DNA of 64,000 nt from SKVR01 sp964491395 (GTDB taxonomy: Bacteria; Bacteroidota; Bacteroidia; Bacteroidales; UBA7960). Under the pieces are notes generated by a model. The model made no database searches, was not told the DNA's origin, and saw only the letters and a list, made by a program, of their open reading frames with translations. Position numbers and translations under genes: made by a program. Where the stretch lies: assembly GCA_964491395.1 (NCBI GenBank), contig CAZBGI010000005.1:1-64000 (forward strand). The letters run 5' to 3'. Each line of letters starts with the position of its first letter. Within the stretch, counting starts at the first letter, position 1. Positions 52,838-62,577 of this stretch are shown here, piece by piece.

Positions 52838-52994
52838 GAAAAATATGTTATTCCCGGGGAAATACCGGATATTCCTAATTTCATGCAAGATAATAAAATT
52901 ATGGGTTCCTTTACTTGCAAGTCTTACCCGAAAAAATCATTTGTGCCAGGTATATTCCATTGGTTCTTAAAATCCCGAATTGCTAAAAAAGTAT

Positions 52995-53002
52995 TATATT
53001 TG
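52995..53002 (+). promoter_or_regulatory. -7 element (TATATTTG) of the ECF sigma/kinase operon
   Basis: An exact TAnnTTTG match 31 bp before the sigma factor ATG. Confidence 0.5.
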
Positions 53003-53032
53003 AAATAACCCACAAACATCTATAAAGCTACT

Positions 53033-53620
53033 ATGGCTGAAAAAAATCCAACTTCTTCTTCTGAAATTACCACTTACCTGCATGAGTTCAGCAATGGGAA
53101 TAAGAAGGCATTGGATATGCTCTTCCCCATCGTGTATGACGAATTGCAAAAGGGTGCCCATCATCTGCGAAAGCAGTTTTTTAACCTTGACACTTTTAAT
53201 ACAACAGCTATTGTACATGAAGCCTATCTGAAACTGATTCAGGCCGGTACTTTTGATGTGCAAAGCCGCTCACACTTCTTTTTTATCGCTGCCAAAGCCA
53301 TGCGGCAGGTGCTTATCAATGCTTCTCTGAGAAAGCAAACCCTGAAAAGAGGGGAGAATCCTCTGAAAGTTGAAATGAGCGATATTGATAATAATATCCA
53401 TTTAAGTGATCAAACGGCAGAAGACTTGCTAATGCTCAATGATGCCTTGAAAAAGCTTGAGCTACAGGATGAAAGACAGGCACAAATTGTAGAATGCCGT
53501 TTCTTTGGTGGTATGACCATTGAAGAAACCAGTATTGCCCTTGACATAAGCCCTGCTACCGTTAAACGAAGCTGGAATATGGCCAAAGCCTGGCTTTATA
53601 TAGAACTCAATGAACAATGA
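53033..53620 (+). CDS. ECF-type sigma factor (TIGR02999-like)
   Basis: A 195-residue sigma-70 family member: region 2 (about 22-95: VYDELQKGAHHLRKQFF, TTAIVHEAYLKLIQAG, RSHFFFIAAKAMRQVLINA) and region 4 (about 130-190: ELQDERQAQIVECRFFGGMTIEETSIALDISPATVKRSW). The short linker and the VHEAYLKL pattern fit the TIGR02999 group, which is usually encoded beside Ser/Thr kinases with no anti-sigma factor. Here the kinase gene starts 42 bp later. Activity may therefore be regulated by phosphorylation instead of sequestration. Confidence 0.94.
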   Translation: MAEKNPTSSSEITTYLHEFSNGNKKALDMLFPIVYDELQKGAHHLRKQFFNLDTFNTTAIVHEAYLKLIQAGTFDVQSRSHFFFIAAKAMRQVLINASLRKQTLKRGENPLKVEMSDIDNNIHLSDQTAEDLLMLNDALKKLELQDERQAQIVECRFFGGMTIEETSIALDISPATVKRSWNMAKAWLYIELNEQ

Positions 53621-53662
53621 TTTTTTTCCGGATCCCCCTTTTGTTAACTCCAATTTTATTGT

Positions 53663-56242
53663 ATGAACTGGGACAGAGTTTCCGAATTGCATGAATCTTG
53701 CCTAGAATTGCCATCTCATCAATGGAAAGATTGGCTTGATAAACATTGCACCCATGACGACAGAGAGCAGGGTGTAGACACCATGGTACTAAAACTGTTA
53801 AAAAGCACATCAAAAGCAGATGATTTTTTTGATGTCCTTCATAAAAATATAGATGAGGACTTAGGTGTAGAAAAAGAGGAAGATTTTTTGAAGCCTGGTG
53901 ATAGATTTGGCAAATTCAAAATCTCAAAGGAGATAGGACATGGAGGTATGGCCAGGGTTTATCTTTGCTCCAGGGACGACGGACAGTTCGACCAGCAGGT
54001 AGCCGTAAAGATCATGAAGATGAAAGGTAACGTAGCCTTTTTGAAGGATAAATTCAGGCAGGAGCAGCAAATCCTGGCAGGAATCAATCATCCTAATATT
54101 GCGCAATTGTATGACGGGGGAATAACACCCGAAGGATATCCTTATATCGTGATGGAATATGTGGAAGGGCAGTCAATTGATGAATATTGTAAAGAGAAAA
54201 AGCCTCGTTTCGATGAACTGGTAAGGTTGTTTGAACAGGTTTGTAACGCCATGCAATATGCCCATAACAAACTCATTGTTCATCATGACATAAAACCAGC
54301 CAATATCATGGTTAATGAGCAAGGGAATGTTAAACTGCTTGATTTTGGCATTTCCCAGGTTATATACAGCCAGGAGAAAAATACTCAGGAAGTCGATGCA
54401 TTTAGTGGAACTCTTAAGTATGCGGCACCTGAGCAGTTTTCTTCCGCACCCCCTTCGGTGGAGTCTGATATTTTTAAGCTTGGGCTGGTATTTTATACCC
54501 TTCTCACAGATAAGCATTTCGATTATACCAAAGTAGCAGAAGGGCAATTGGAACGCGAAATTGGTAATGTCATTAATAAGGTCTCGCTACAATCCGGAAC
54601 CTTGAGAGGTCTGAAAGAAAAAATCATCAGAACGGATCTTACCGCCATCCTGTTCAAATGTCTGGCTTCAGAACCCGGCCAACGGTTTTTGAGTGTAAGT
54701 GAGTTGTTACATGATTTGCGGAATATGCTCAGCATGCATCCCTTGCATTCACGGCAAGCCACCCTGGGGTATACCCTGGCCAAAAGATACCTTCGCAACC
54801 GAAAGAAGATTTGGCTTGTCACATTTTTTAATGTTGCCCTGGTAATAGCGCTGATATTCTGGATTAATCAATTTGTACAAACCATCCAGGAAAAGGAAAG
54901 AGCAGAATATTTGCTGGCATTTGTTTTCGATATTTTTGAGTCTGCGGATCCCGAGCTGCGACAAGGAGAAACAGTAACTGTTGTTGAGTTGCTCGAAAAC
55001 AGCATTGAGAAGATTGATAATATCGAAAATCGTCCGGAATTTCAGATGGAGCTTTACCATTCTACAGGGATGATATTTACAGGGTTGGGAGAATGGGATC
55101 GGGGAAAAGATTTGTATCATAAAGCCCTGGATATTTTAAAAATGCTGCCCGAATCGCGGGCCCATCAGCTTACAAAAGCACATTTGAACAGAGATTTGGC
55201 AGCTTGCCACAGAAATCTCTCAGAAACCTTACAGGCCGACAGTCTTATTTCGTTGACCCTTGAAACCTACACTGCAAATATGTCACAAGTTGATCCCTTT
55301 GATATGGCAAAAGCCTGGAATATAAAAGCTCATGTTGCCCGAATCGATGCACGACCTGAGGAAGGAATCAGGTATGCCCAAAAAGCCGTGTCCGTGCTTG
55401 ACCAGAATACTGATGTTGCCTCCTGGGAGCTTGTTTCTGCCAAAGCTAATATGGCCGCTGCCTTAAAAGACCTGTCCCGCTTTGACGAATCCTTGCAGGT
55501 ATCCCGGGAAGCGATGCAGATCATGGATCAGCTTGAAGATGAAATCAACAGTACGCGCGTGATGTTGTACGAAAACTTTGCTATTGCCCTGGCTCAATCC
55601 GGGAAAACAGAACAAGCCATAGAGGTACAGAAAGAGCTGGTGGAGATAAACACCCGATTGTATGGCGGGGATAGTCCTGCCACGTTAATATCCCTGTTGA
55701 ATATGGCAGGAAACTATTATCGGCTGGACAATTATCATATTTCGGATTCTATCAATATGATGCTGTTGGATGTATTTATGGAAAGGTTTGGTCCGGCCAA
55801 CAATTATACCCTGTCAGTGATGTATAATCTGAGCAGCTCTTTTTACTCACAACGGAAATTTCAAAAAGCCCTTGAATTTCAATACAGGGTTCTGCAAGGG
55901 GATATAGAGAACTTTGGAGATAAACATCCTTTCGTTGCCGGTGGATATTACAGCCTGGGACTAACCTATATGGAGCTGGAGCAATATGAAAAAGCACGTG
56001 AGAATCTTTTTACATCTCTTGAATTGTACAGGGAAAACTATGGTGAGAATCATCACCAAATTGCACGTGTTTATGGTCGGATAGCTGAACTGTATTGTCG
56101 GATTGAAGATGCTGGCAATTGCAGCAATTATTTTGATAAGGCTTATGAAATTGCAATGAAAGTAGTAGGAGAGGAGCATCCCACCACACAGTCAATTGTG
56201 AATAGAATGGAAGTTTATGAAGACTTTTTGTCTACACTTTAA
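53663..56242 (+). CDS. Transmembrane Ser/Thr protein kinase with extracytoplasmic TPRs
   Basis: An 859-residue kinase. The Hanks-type domain (about 84-355) has the Gly loop IGHGGMARVY, Lys116 in VAVKIM, catalytic loop VHHDIKPANIM (Asp209), DFG (227-229) and APEQF. The usual HRD Arg is His208, so it is a 'non-RD' kinase that may not need activation-loop phosphorylation. One TM helix (about 383-403, KIWLVTFFNVALVIALIFW) leads to a C-terminal half with about ten tetratricopeptide-like repeats (e.g. AGGYYSLGLTYMELEQYEKA, LYRENYGENHHQIARVYGRI), likely outside the cell membrane, for protein binding. It is coupled to the preceding ECF sigma gene. The first 80 residues carry no known domain. Confidence 0.93.
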   Translation: MNWDRVSELHESCLELPSHQWKDWLDKHCTHDDREQGVDTMVLKLLKSTSKADDFFDVLHKNIDEDLGVEKEEDFLKPGDRFGKFKISKEIGHGGMARVYLCSRDDGQFDQQVAVKIMKMKGNVAFLKDKFRQEQQILAGINHPNIAQLYDGGITPEGYPYIVMEYVEGQSIDEYCKEKKPRFDELVRLFEQVCNAMQYAHNKLIVHHDIKPANIMVNEQGNVKLLDFGISQVIYSQEKNTQEVDAFSGTLKYAAPEQFSSAPPSVESDIFKLGLVFYTLLTDKHFDYTKVAEGQLEREIGNVINKVSLQSGTLRGLKEKIIRTDLTAILFKCLASEPGQRFLSVSELLHDLRNMLSMHPLHSRQATLGYTLAKRYLRNRKKIWLVTFFNVALVIALIFWINQFVQTIQEKERAEYLLAFVFDIFESADPELRQGETVTVVELLENSIEKIDNIENRPEFQMELYHSTGMIFTGLGEWDRGKDLYHKALDILKMLPESRAHQLTKAHLNRDLAACHRNLSETLQADSLISLTLETYTANMSQVDPFDMAKAWNIKAHVARIDARPEEGIRYAQKAVSVLDQNTDVASWELVSAKANMAAALKDLSRFDESLQVSREAMQIMDQLEDEINSTRVMLYENFAIALAQSGKTEQAIEVQKELVEINTRLYGGDSPATLISLLNMAGNYYRLDNYHISDSINMMLLDVFMERFGPANNYTLSVMYNLSSSFYSQRKFQKALEFQYRVLQGDIENFGDKHPFVAGGYYSLGLTYMELEQYEKARENLFTSLELYRENYGENHHQIARVYGRIAELYCRIEDAGNCSNYFDKAYEIAMKVVGEEHPTTQSIVNRMEVYEDFLSTL

Positions 56243-56264
56243 AGATAGTTTTACAACTTAATAA

Positions 56265-56303
56265 AAAAAAGCGCTTCCCGTTTCTAACCGGAAGCGCTTT
56301 TTT
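56265..56303. terminator. Bidirectional terminator between kinase and beta-helix genes
   Basis: Stem AAAGCGCTTCC / GGAAGCGCTTT around 56268-56300, with A's upstream and T's downstream, so it can end transcription in both directions. It lies between convergent genes. Confidence 0.9.
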
Positions 56304-56321
56304 AGCAATTTCTATATTGGG

Positions 56322-58301
56322 CTACTGATAGTTTATATCGTCGTTGGTATTATTGGAGAACGTATTTCCTGACTCCGTGAGTTCTGCCGAGGATCTTACA
56401 TCAATACCATAACCAAGACTATTGCTGATGGTACTGTTGCTCAGGGTCAGCCTGGCGCTGTTGCCCAGACCAAGATTGGTCTGGCCTATTCCTGAAATAA
56501 GGTTGCTGTTGCCTGCATAGGATATTTCAACATATTCCATGCTGTTTTCCATTCTGCTTGATTCTACAGCCAACCCTTTCCAGTGAGATGCTGATCCTGA
56601 TTTGCGGGTAAAGATGATGTTTTCCGAAGCAGTGCCATTGGCAACGATTACCCCATCATTGATTATTCTCAATCTTGCATCATTGTCAAATTCCAGCACT
56701 GTCCCCGGTTGCAGGGTGATTTGGCCCGAAATATCCGAACTGCCATTGAAGAGATACGTTCCGTTTTTGAGTTTAGGCCAGGTTACATTCTCTGTTTCAT
56801 CCAGCGAAGAACCCTGCACTTCCACATAGTTGTTGCTAAAATCCGTTTCAGTATCAATGGCTGCTATCTGTTGAACTCTTATATGCATTGCCGCCTGTGC
56901 AATACCCTGTCCGAAATGGGAGTTTTCAATACTTATTCCGGTTCCGTCGTACCGGATATAAATACCATATCCGTCAATTTCGCTGAAGTGAACATTGCTA
57001 AGGGAAAGTCTTGCGCTCGAAGCCAACCCCAGTGCCGTTTTTTCAAATCCACTGGCCAGATTGCTATGGCCTGCATGTGCAAATTGTACATGTTCCATAA
57101 ATCCTTCGAGGCTGGAGTTTTCATAAAAGATACCTCTCCAAGAACCTGCCTGTTCAAGGCTCCCCTTGAATATAACCGGATTTGCACTGGTGCCCGATGC
57201 TCGTATAATGGCGTCCTCACGAAAATAAATCCTTACATCGTTATCTGCTACAAAAACAGCTCCTTCTTCAATGTTTATGTTATCGTATATATTTATATCA
57301 TCAGAGAACCGGTAACGGCCATTCAATGCTGCCTTCCATGTATGATCGGTACTTAATTGTACATTGCTTCCATCCATAACAATGTCTGAATTGTTGAAAT
57401 CCGATGCTTCATCAATATCTCTTATCTGTCCTGCCGTCATATATATGGCTCCCAGGTTGTTGTTGTCGAAAAGACAATTACTCATGGGGATACGGCTTTC
57501 CGCAGACCTTACTGAAAGGCCAAACCCATCCATGTGAGTAAAAGAAGAATTGCTGATATTTAATCTTCCTGACTCCACATGCAATCCGGTTCTGGGTCTT
57601 CCGGAAGAAATAATGCTACTGCCTGCATAAGAGATGTGCACGTGGTTGATTTCATTTTCTAGATTGTTAGACTCTACAATTACTCCCCTCCAATATCCGG
57701 GCATTTCAGAATTTCCTGTAATGATAATCGGTTCATCTTCTGTTCCAACGGCATCCAATACACCATCGCTGGTAACCCGGATGCGGTTGTCGCTCATAAC
57801 GGCTATTCTCACACCGGGATCAATAATCAGGTGTGCACTTACGTTTATGTCACCTGTAACCAGGTAATCGGGCACGGCAGGATCTTCCACAAGATTTATC
57901 AAGTGTAAATCGTCATTGTATGAACCGCTAATCTCCATGGTGCCGGCTGCCGTGGCCGTTACCGTCAGTTCATCTGAACTTTCGCCCAAAGTATTGTCTA
58001 TGGTAAGATTGATTAGATAATCACCTGCTACATCGGGGGTAAACGTTGCGGTTGCAGAACTGGAATTATTGATGGTAGCATTGCTGCCTTCTGGCAGGGA
58101 TGCAAAACTCCATGAGGAGGTATACCCCTCGTCGTTTAAATCAATAGATTCTCCTGAATTCAGTGTTACGGTTTGTCCGACACTTACTTCCTGATCCGGG
58201 CCTGCTACAGCTGTAAGTCCATGGTTATCTTCCTCTTCTTCGCAGCTAACAAAAATCATTACGGATAATGTGAACATTACTAATTGTGCTAATCTTTTCA
58301 T
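56322..58301 (-). CDS. Lipoprotein with PKD-like and three beta-helix repeat units
   Basis: A 659-residue surface or periplasmic lipoprotein (signal LVMFTLSVMIFVSC). The N-terminus (about 28-115) is a PKD-like domain (AVAGPDQEVSVGQTVTLNSG, DVAGDYLINLTIDNTLGESS). The rest holds three similar units of about 165 residues, each with a 'GSW/HWKG/RG' core (YWRGVIVESNNLENEI, SWRGIFYENSSLEGFM, HWKGLAVESSRMENSM) and SYAGxSxxxSG, then SxLSNSTF-like strands. This is a right-handed parallel beta-helix layout without obvious catalytic residues. Such proteins are often surface adhesins or polysaccharide-binding. It has no gene partner; the upstream gap 58302-58624 holds only a terminator. Confidence 0.88.
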   Translation of the reverse strand: MKRLAQLVMFTLSVMIFVSCEEEEDNHGLTAVAGPDQEVSVGQTVTLNSGESIDLNDEGYTSSWSFASLPEGSNATINNSSSATATFTPDVAGDYLINLTIDNTLGESSDELTVTATAAGTMEISGSYNDDLHLINLVEDPAVPDYLVTGDINVSAHLIIDPGVRIAVMSDNRIRVTSDGVLDAVGTEDEPIIITGNSEMPGYWRGVIVESNNLENEINHVHISYAGSSIISSGRPRTGLHVESGRLNISNSSFTHMDGFGLSVRSAESRIPMSNCLFDNNNLGAIYMTAGQIRDIDEASDFNNSDIVMDGSNVQLSTDHTWKAALNGRYRFSDDINIYDNINIEEGAVFVADNDVRIYFREDAIIRASGTSANPVIFKGSLEQAGSWRGIFYENSSLEGFMEHVQFAHAGHSNLASGFEKTALGLASSARLSLSNVHFSEIDGYGIYIRYDGTGISIENSHFGQGIAQAAMHIRVQQIAAIDTETDFSNNYVEVQGSSLDETENVTWPKLKNGTYLFNGSSDISGQITLQPGTVLEFDNDARLRIINDGVIVANGTASENIIFTRKSGSASHWKGLAVESSRMENSMEYVEISYAGNSNLISGIGQTNLGLGNSARLTLSNSTISNSLGYGIDVRSSAELTESGNTFSNNTNDDINYQ

Positions 58302-58559
58302 TTTAGTCTTCTTTTTATAGGTTCATGTAATAGATGAATTCAAGCCTTTGAAACTTTTCACAGTGGAAACGTTATCCGATGGCTTGTCATCATTTGCTCT
58401 TGAGTAAAACAAATTGAATTATGGATTAAAAATATAAGTAACCTGCTGGCAAAACGGGAATTTGGAAAATTCTCCGGACACGAACAAGTTTCTCTTTATT
58501 TAATTTACACGAAAACCAACAGAATAGGGTCATGAAGTGTGAAGAAAAATCTGTAAAAA

Positions 58560-58592
58560 AAGCAAAAAAGCCTATGAATATAATTCACAGGC
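58560..58592 (-). terminator. Intrinsic terminator after the NlpE-like gene
   Basis: On the minus strand GCCTGTGAA-TTATA-TTCATAGGC (one G:T pair) is followed by TTTTTTGC and further T's. It lies 33 bp past the stop at 58625. Confidence 0.75.
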
Positions 58593-58624
58593 CTTAATAA
58601 TGAAGGTTACGGGGATGATTCGGA

Positions 58625-59086
58625 TTATTGTTTTTCCAGCCGATACTGGTCTGCCAGTTCACCGGTTATTAGTTCTCCATTCCTGTCGAGATGAATGAGC
58701 GCATTTTCTACTACCTTGTATTGGTTGGGTTTGTCGATATTGTCAAGTGTGATGGTAGTGTTATCTTCTTCCCATGACCAGCTACCGGTGCGTTCATAAA
58801 GATTCCCGGGCTCTTTTCCTTCATAAACATAATGTAGTACATATTGCTGGTCGGGGAGTAACTGCAGAGTTGTTTTGATTCCTTCGCAGTCAGCGCAGGG
58901 CAGTACACCTGTATAGGTTCCGTAATAATCCAGTGAGTTGCGTGCATTGCTTTTATCGGGAGGCAACTCATTTTCTGTTGTCTTGTGGTTTTCTGTTGTA
59001 CTGTTGTCGTACCTGGTGGGATCTTCTGTACAGGAATCAACCAAAAACAGAAGAATTGTCGTAAACATCCAAAGGGTTGTATTCAT
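58625..59086 (-). CDS. NlpE N-terminal-domain lipoprotein
   Basis: A 153-residue protein with a lipoprotein-type signal (WMFTTILLFLVDSC) whose -2 residue is Asp, unusual for a lipobox. The mature part matches the NlpE N-terminal (copper-resistance lipoprotein) fold: YYGTYTGVLPCADCEGIKTTLQLLPDQQY, with the CxxC motif in CADC. A central strand set and an acidic linker with Thr/Glu repeats precede it. In E. coli NlpE senses copper and lipoprotein transport defects. Here only the N-domain is present. It follows the SDR gene by 70 bp. Confidence 0.88.
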   Translation of the reverse strand: MNTTLWMFTTILLFLVDSCTEDPTRYDNSTTENHKTTENELPPDKSNARNSLDYYGTYTGVLPCADCEGIKTTLQLLPDQQYVLHYVYEGKEPGNLYERTGSWSWEEDNTTITLDNIDKPNQYKVVENALIHLDRNGELITGELADQYRLEKQ

Positions 59087-59156
59087 AGCTCATTTTATTT
59101 TGGTTTGTGAGATTTGATTAAAAAGCCATTATTGTGAAAAGTTGTGTGGGGTTTCA

Positions 59157-59939
59157 TTATTTAGGAGGAAGCAAATCATTGTTAACCAGGGCTCCCCCGT
59201 CTATTTTGAAGATCGAACCGGTTATCCAGGAGGCTTTTTCGCTGAGCAGGTACAAGATCATATCTGCAATTTCTTCAGGTTTGCCCACTCTTTTAATGGG
59301 GTATCTGGCAGTTGCTTTTTTCACCATTTCTTCATAGGCATCCTTACTATCTACTATTTTGTTATCCAGGTGAATGTTGGTGGTTACCAATCCCGGGTTA
59401 ACTGAATTGACCCTGATTTGGTAAGGAGCCAAATCGCCGGCCAGAAATTCTGTGAGCATATCCAGTCCTGCCTTGCTGACAGAATAAGCCACGCTTGTTC
59501 CGGGACGTAGGGCTGCAATGGATGAGATATTTACAATCGAAGCGCCTTTTGCAGCTTTCAGATAAGGCAAAAGAACCTGGGTAAGCAAATAAGGGCCATT
59601 GAGATTGACATCGAGATTGAATTTCCAGTCTTCGTAAGGAATCATTTCTATCCCCCCTTTGGTTAGCACGCCAGCAGCATGCACCAGCCCATGAACTTTT
59701 CCGTGTTTATGTTTAATATATTCCGCTAAGTCCTGGCAATCTTTCTTATTACGAACATCTCCGTAATAAAATTCCATATTATCGGGGATAGTACCAATAC
59801 TTTTGGCTGCACGTTCCGTTTTTTCTTTGCTCCGCGAGAAAGAAATAACCTGGTTGTGCTGCTCCTCACTTAACTTTTTAATGGTGCTTAATCCGATTCC
59901 TGAACTACCCCCGGTAACAATAAAAACTCTCTTCTCCAT
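59157..59939 (-). CDS. SDR-family NAD(P)-dependent oxidoreductase
   Basis: A 260-residue short-chain dehydrogenase with cofactor motif TGGSSGIGLST (about 9-19), NNAG equivalent VHAAGVL, catalytic Ser in IVNISSIAALRPG, and YxxxK in VAYSVSKAGLD. C-terminal IKRVGKPEEIADMILYLLSEKASWITG is typical of classical SDRs. The substrate is unknown. It is divergent from mtaB across a 300-bp gap that carries one likely -7 element for mtaB. Confidence 0.93.
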   Translation of the reverse strand: MEKRVFIVTGGSSGIGLSTIKKLSEEQHNQVISFSRSKEKTERAAKSIGTIPDNMEFYYGDVRNKKDCQDLAEYIKHKHGKVHGLVHAAGVLTKGGIEMIPYEDWKFNLDVNLNGPYLLTQVLLPYLKAAKGASIVNISSIAALRPGTSVAYSVSKAGLDMLTEFLAGDLAPYQIRVNSVNPGLVTTNIHLDNKIVDSKDAYEEMVKKATARYPIKRVGKPEEIADMILYLLSEKASWITGSIFKIDGGALVNNDLLPPK

Positions 59940-60146
59940 AGTGGCTGTTTTTTTAGTTTTTCTATAAACCGCGCATGGTTTTTACATGGTGTATTATAAT
60001 AACATGATTGTTTTGTATTATATTGTATTGCAATGCCTAAATATACAAATTATCTGACAAAACAGGTGTTTTATTACAATGTTAAAGGATAAGAAATACC
60101 CATAGGGGCAGATGAACTAATGGGTCTTTGCTTTTTTAAAAAATGG

Positions 60147-60154
60147 TAACTTTG
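60147..60154 (+). promoter_or_regulatory. Putative -7 element (TAACTTTG) for mtaB
   Basis: TAACTTTG matches TAnnTTTG 88 bp upstream of the mtaB GTG. A -33 match is not clear. The rest of 59940-60241 is AT-rich with no ORF. Confidence 0.4.
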
Positions 60155-60241
60155 TAGGAAGGCGATTTTAAATCCCTTGCATGGCTTTAAGGTTGCTGCA
60201 TAACGAAAAAGTGAATATTCAGAATAATCAGATAAACTTAC

Positions 60242-61528
60242 GTGAAAAGAATAGCCTTTCAAACACTGGGCTGTAAACTCAACTTCAGTGAAACCTCAAC
60301 CCTGAGCCGGCAGTTCGGGAATGAAGGTTTTGAACAAGTAGAGTTCAATGATCCGGCCGATATATATGTTATCAATTCCTGTTCAGTAACCCACAATGCC
60401 GAAAAGCGTTGCAAAGAACTGATAAAAAAGGCAATGAAGAAAAATCCTGATGCCCACGTGGCGATTATTGGTTGTTTTTCTCAAATCAATCCCGAGGAAA
60501 TTCGTGCCATCCCCGGGGTAGATATTGTTTTGGGAAATGCCGACAAGTTTAACCTTTTTGAGCACATACAACAACTAAGGTCCAAAGGAGAAACGGTTGC
60601 CCAGGATATAGCTGTGGAAGAACCGGAAGAGTTCGTTTCCGGTTATTCGATGGATGACCGAACCCGCTCTTTTTTCAAAATTCAGGATGGCTGCGATTAT
60701 TTCTGTGCCTATTGTACTATCCCGTTGGCTCGCGGCAGAAGTCGCAGCAACAATATTGCTGCCACCATCAAAACAGCTACTGAAATTGCCCGTACCAACA
60801 TCAAAGAGGTAGTGCTTTCAGGGGTAAATATCGGTGATTTTGGCAAAGATCACGGGGAAGATTTTTATGGCTTCCTGCAAGAACTCATCAAGGTGAAAGG
60901 GTTAGAAAGAATCCGCATTTCTTCCATTGAGCCCGATTTGTTGAGTGACGAAATCATACACCTTGTGGCAGAGAATGATGTCCTGATGCCTCACTTTCAT
61001 ATTCCCTTACAGGCTGGTTCTGATGAAGTCCTTAAGGCCATGGGGCGCCGGTATGATACTGCCAGGTTTGCCTCGCGGGTAGCACTGATAAAAAAAATTA
61101 TGCCTCATGCCTGTATTGCTGCTGACCTTATCGTGGGTTTTCCGGCTGAAACCGGTGATCTTTTTCAGCAATCCTATGATTTTGTAAGAAAGACAGATGT
61201 TTCTTATGTGCACGTGTTTACCTACAGCGAACGCGATAATACAAGGGCCGTAAAATACGACACGCAAATCCCCGTGAAAGAACGTACCCTGCGCAGCAAA
61301 GTGATGCAACAACTTTCAGCTCAGAAAAAAGATGCGTTTTACCGTAGCAATCACATGCAGAAATCGAATGTATTATGGGAAAAAGATAATGTAGAAGGTT
61401 TTATGTATGGTTTTACAGAAAACTATATCAAGGTGAAAGCTCCTTTTGATGTGAAGAAAGTAAATACGATTGAAAAAGTAATACTGAACTTTTTAGACGA
61501 GGATGGAGTTTACTTATGTAGGTTCTAA
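60242..61528 (+). CDS. mtaB: tRNA t6A37 methylthiotransferase MtaB
   Basis: MtaB is a radical-SAM enzyme that converts t6A37 to ms2t6A in ANN-decoding tRNAs. The 428-residue chain has the N-terminal UPF0004 domain (FQTLGCKLNFSETSTLSRQF, with the conserved cysteines also in INSCSVTHNAEKRC and IIGCFSQ), the radical-SAM cluster CDYFCAYC (about 150-157, CxxxCxxC) and the TRAM-like C-terminus. The start is GTG at 60242. suhB follows 59 bp later. Confidence 0.95.
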   Translation: MKRIAFQTLGCKLNFSETSTLSRQFGNEGFEQVEFNDPADIYVINSCSVTHNAEKRCKELIKKAMKKNPDAHVAIIGCFSQINPEEIRAIPGVDIVLGNADKFNLFEHIQQLRSKGETVAQDIAVEEPEEFVSGYSMDDRTRSFFKIQDGCDYFCAYCTIPLARGRSRSNNIAATIKTATEIARTNIKEVVLSGVNIGDFGKDHGEDFYGFLQELIKVKGLERIRISSIEPDLLSDEIIHLVAENDVLMPHFHIPLQAGSDEVLKAMGRRYDTARFASRVALIKKIMPHACIAADLIVGFPAETGDLFQQSYDFVRKTDVSYVHVFTYSERDNTRAVKYDTQIPVKERTLRSKVMQQLSAQKKDAFYRSNHMQKSNVLWEKDNVEGFMYGFTENYIKVKAPFDVKKVNTIEKVILNFLDEDGVYLCRF

Positions 61529-61587
61529 GCCAGGGTGCAATTTCAGGGCAGGATAGTACCGAAAAAAATACTCAATCTCGATACATA

Positions 61588-62391
61588 ATGACACCAGATT
61601 TACAATACTTAACCCGGGAAGTAATACAAATCAGTAAATCCGCCGGTGCTTTTATCCGGCAGGAAATGGATAAGGTAAAAAAGCATGATATTGAAAGCAA
61701 AGGTACCCACGATTATGTAACCTACGTGGACAAAACCGCTGAAAAGCAGATTGTGGAGGAACTCCAACCGCTGCTGCCCACCGCAGGATTTATTACGGAA
61801 GAGCAAACCATAGAAACCAGTCGGAAAGAATTCATGTGGGTGATAGACCCTTTGGATGGCACAACCAATTTTATCCACGGACTACCGTGCTTTAGTGTCA
61901 GTATTGCTTTGATGCAAAACGAGCAGGTGGTATTGGGTGTGGTGTATGAAATCAATCTGGACGAATGTTTTTACGCCTGGGATGGCGGAGGTGCTTTTTT
62001 AAACGATCAACCCATAAAAGTGTCAGAAACAGCGGCCCTGCAACAAAGTTTGCTGGCTACAGGTTTTCCCTATCATGATTATTCACGTTTGGAGAAATAT
62101 CTCGAGTTGTTTACCTGGTGTCTGCACAATACCCATGGGGTAAGACGGCTGGGAAGCGCGGCAGTAGATCTGGCATATGTTGCCTGCGGCAGGTTTGATG
62201 CCTTTTTCGAATACAGTCTGAATGCCTGGGATGTGGCCGCCGGCGCTATTATTGTACAACAGGCCGGGGGGAGAGTTACTGACTTTGAAGGAGGGGGCAA
62301 TTATATATTTGGAGGAGAACTTATTGCCACCAACGCGAAGATTTGTGATGAATTTCTGGACAAAGCACGAAGTGCTTTTCATAAACAATAG
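61588..62391 (+). CDS. suhB: Inositol-1-monophosphatase family protein
   Basis: A 267-residue Mg2+-dependent phosphatase of the SuhB family. Metal and catalytic residues are in FITEEQT (Glu), WVIDPLDGTTNFIHGLPCF (the DPLDGTTNF motif) and the C-terminal WDVAAGAIIVQQAGG. It hydrolyses inositol monophosphate or related sugar phosphates; in E. coli SuhB also affects ribosome synthesis. Its position behind mtaB may be chance. Confidence 0.94.
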   Translation: MTPDLQYLTREVIQISKSAGAFIRQEMDKVKKHDIESKGTHDYVTYVDKTAEKQIVEELQPLLPTAGFITEEQTIETSRKEFMWVIDPLDGTTNFIHGLPCFSVSIALMQNEQVVLGVVYEINLDECFYAWDGGGAFLNDQPIKVSETAALQQSLLATGFPYHDYSRLEKYLELFTWCLHNTHGVRRLGSAAVDLAYVACGRFDAFFEYSLNAWDVAAGAIIVQQAGGRVTDFEGGGNYIFGGELIATNAKICDEFLDKARSAFHKQ

Positions 62392-62500
62392 TACCATTTT
62401 TGCTTTGCAGACAGGGTGTATATGATTAAACAATCTGTTTGTGCAGGTTAAGAAAACTTTGATATCTATTTTATGCTAAAAGGTTGTGAGAGGGGTGAAG

Positions 62501-62508
62501 TATCTTTG
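62501..62508 (+). promoter_or_regulatory. -7 element (TATCTTTG) of the antiporter gene
   Basis: TATCTTTGCA matches the Bacteroidota -7 consensus, 70 bp before the likely TTG start at 62578. Confidence 0.5.
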
Positions 62509-62577
62509 CACCTGCAGAAAAAAAATGGGTATTAGTTTTTTGGGTATAAATTCAGAAAGAACTAATTCATAAACGTT

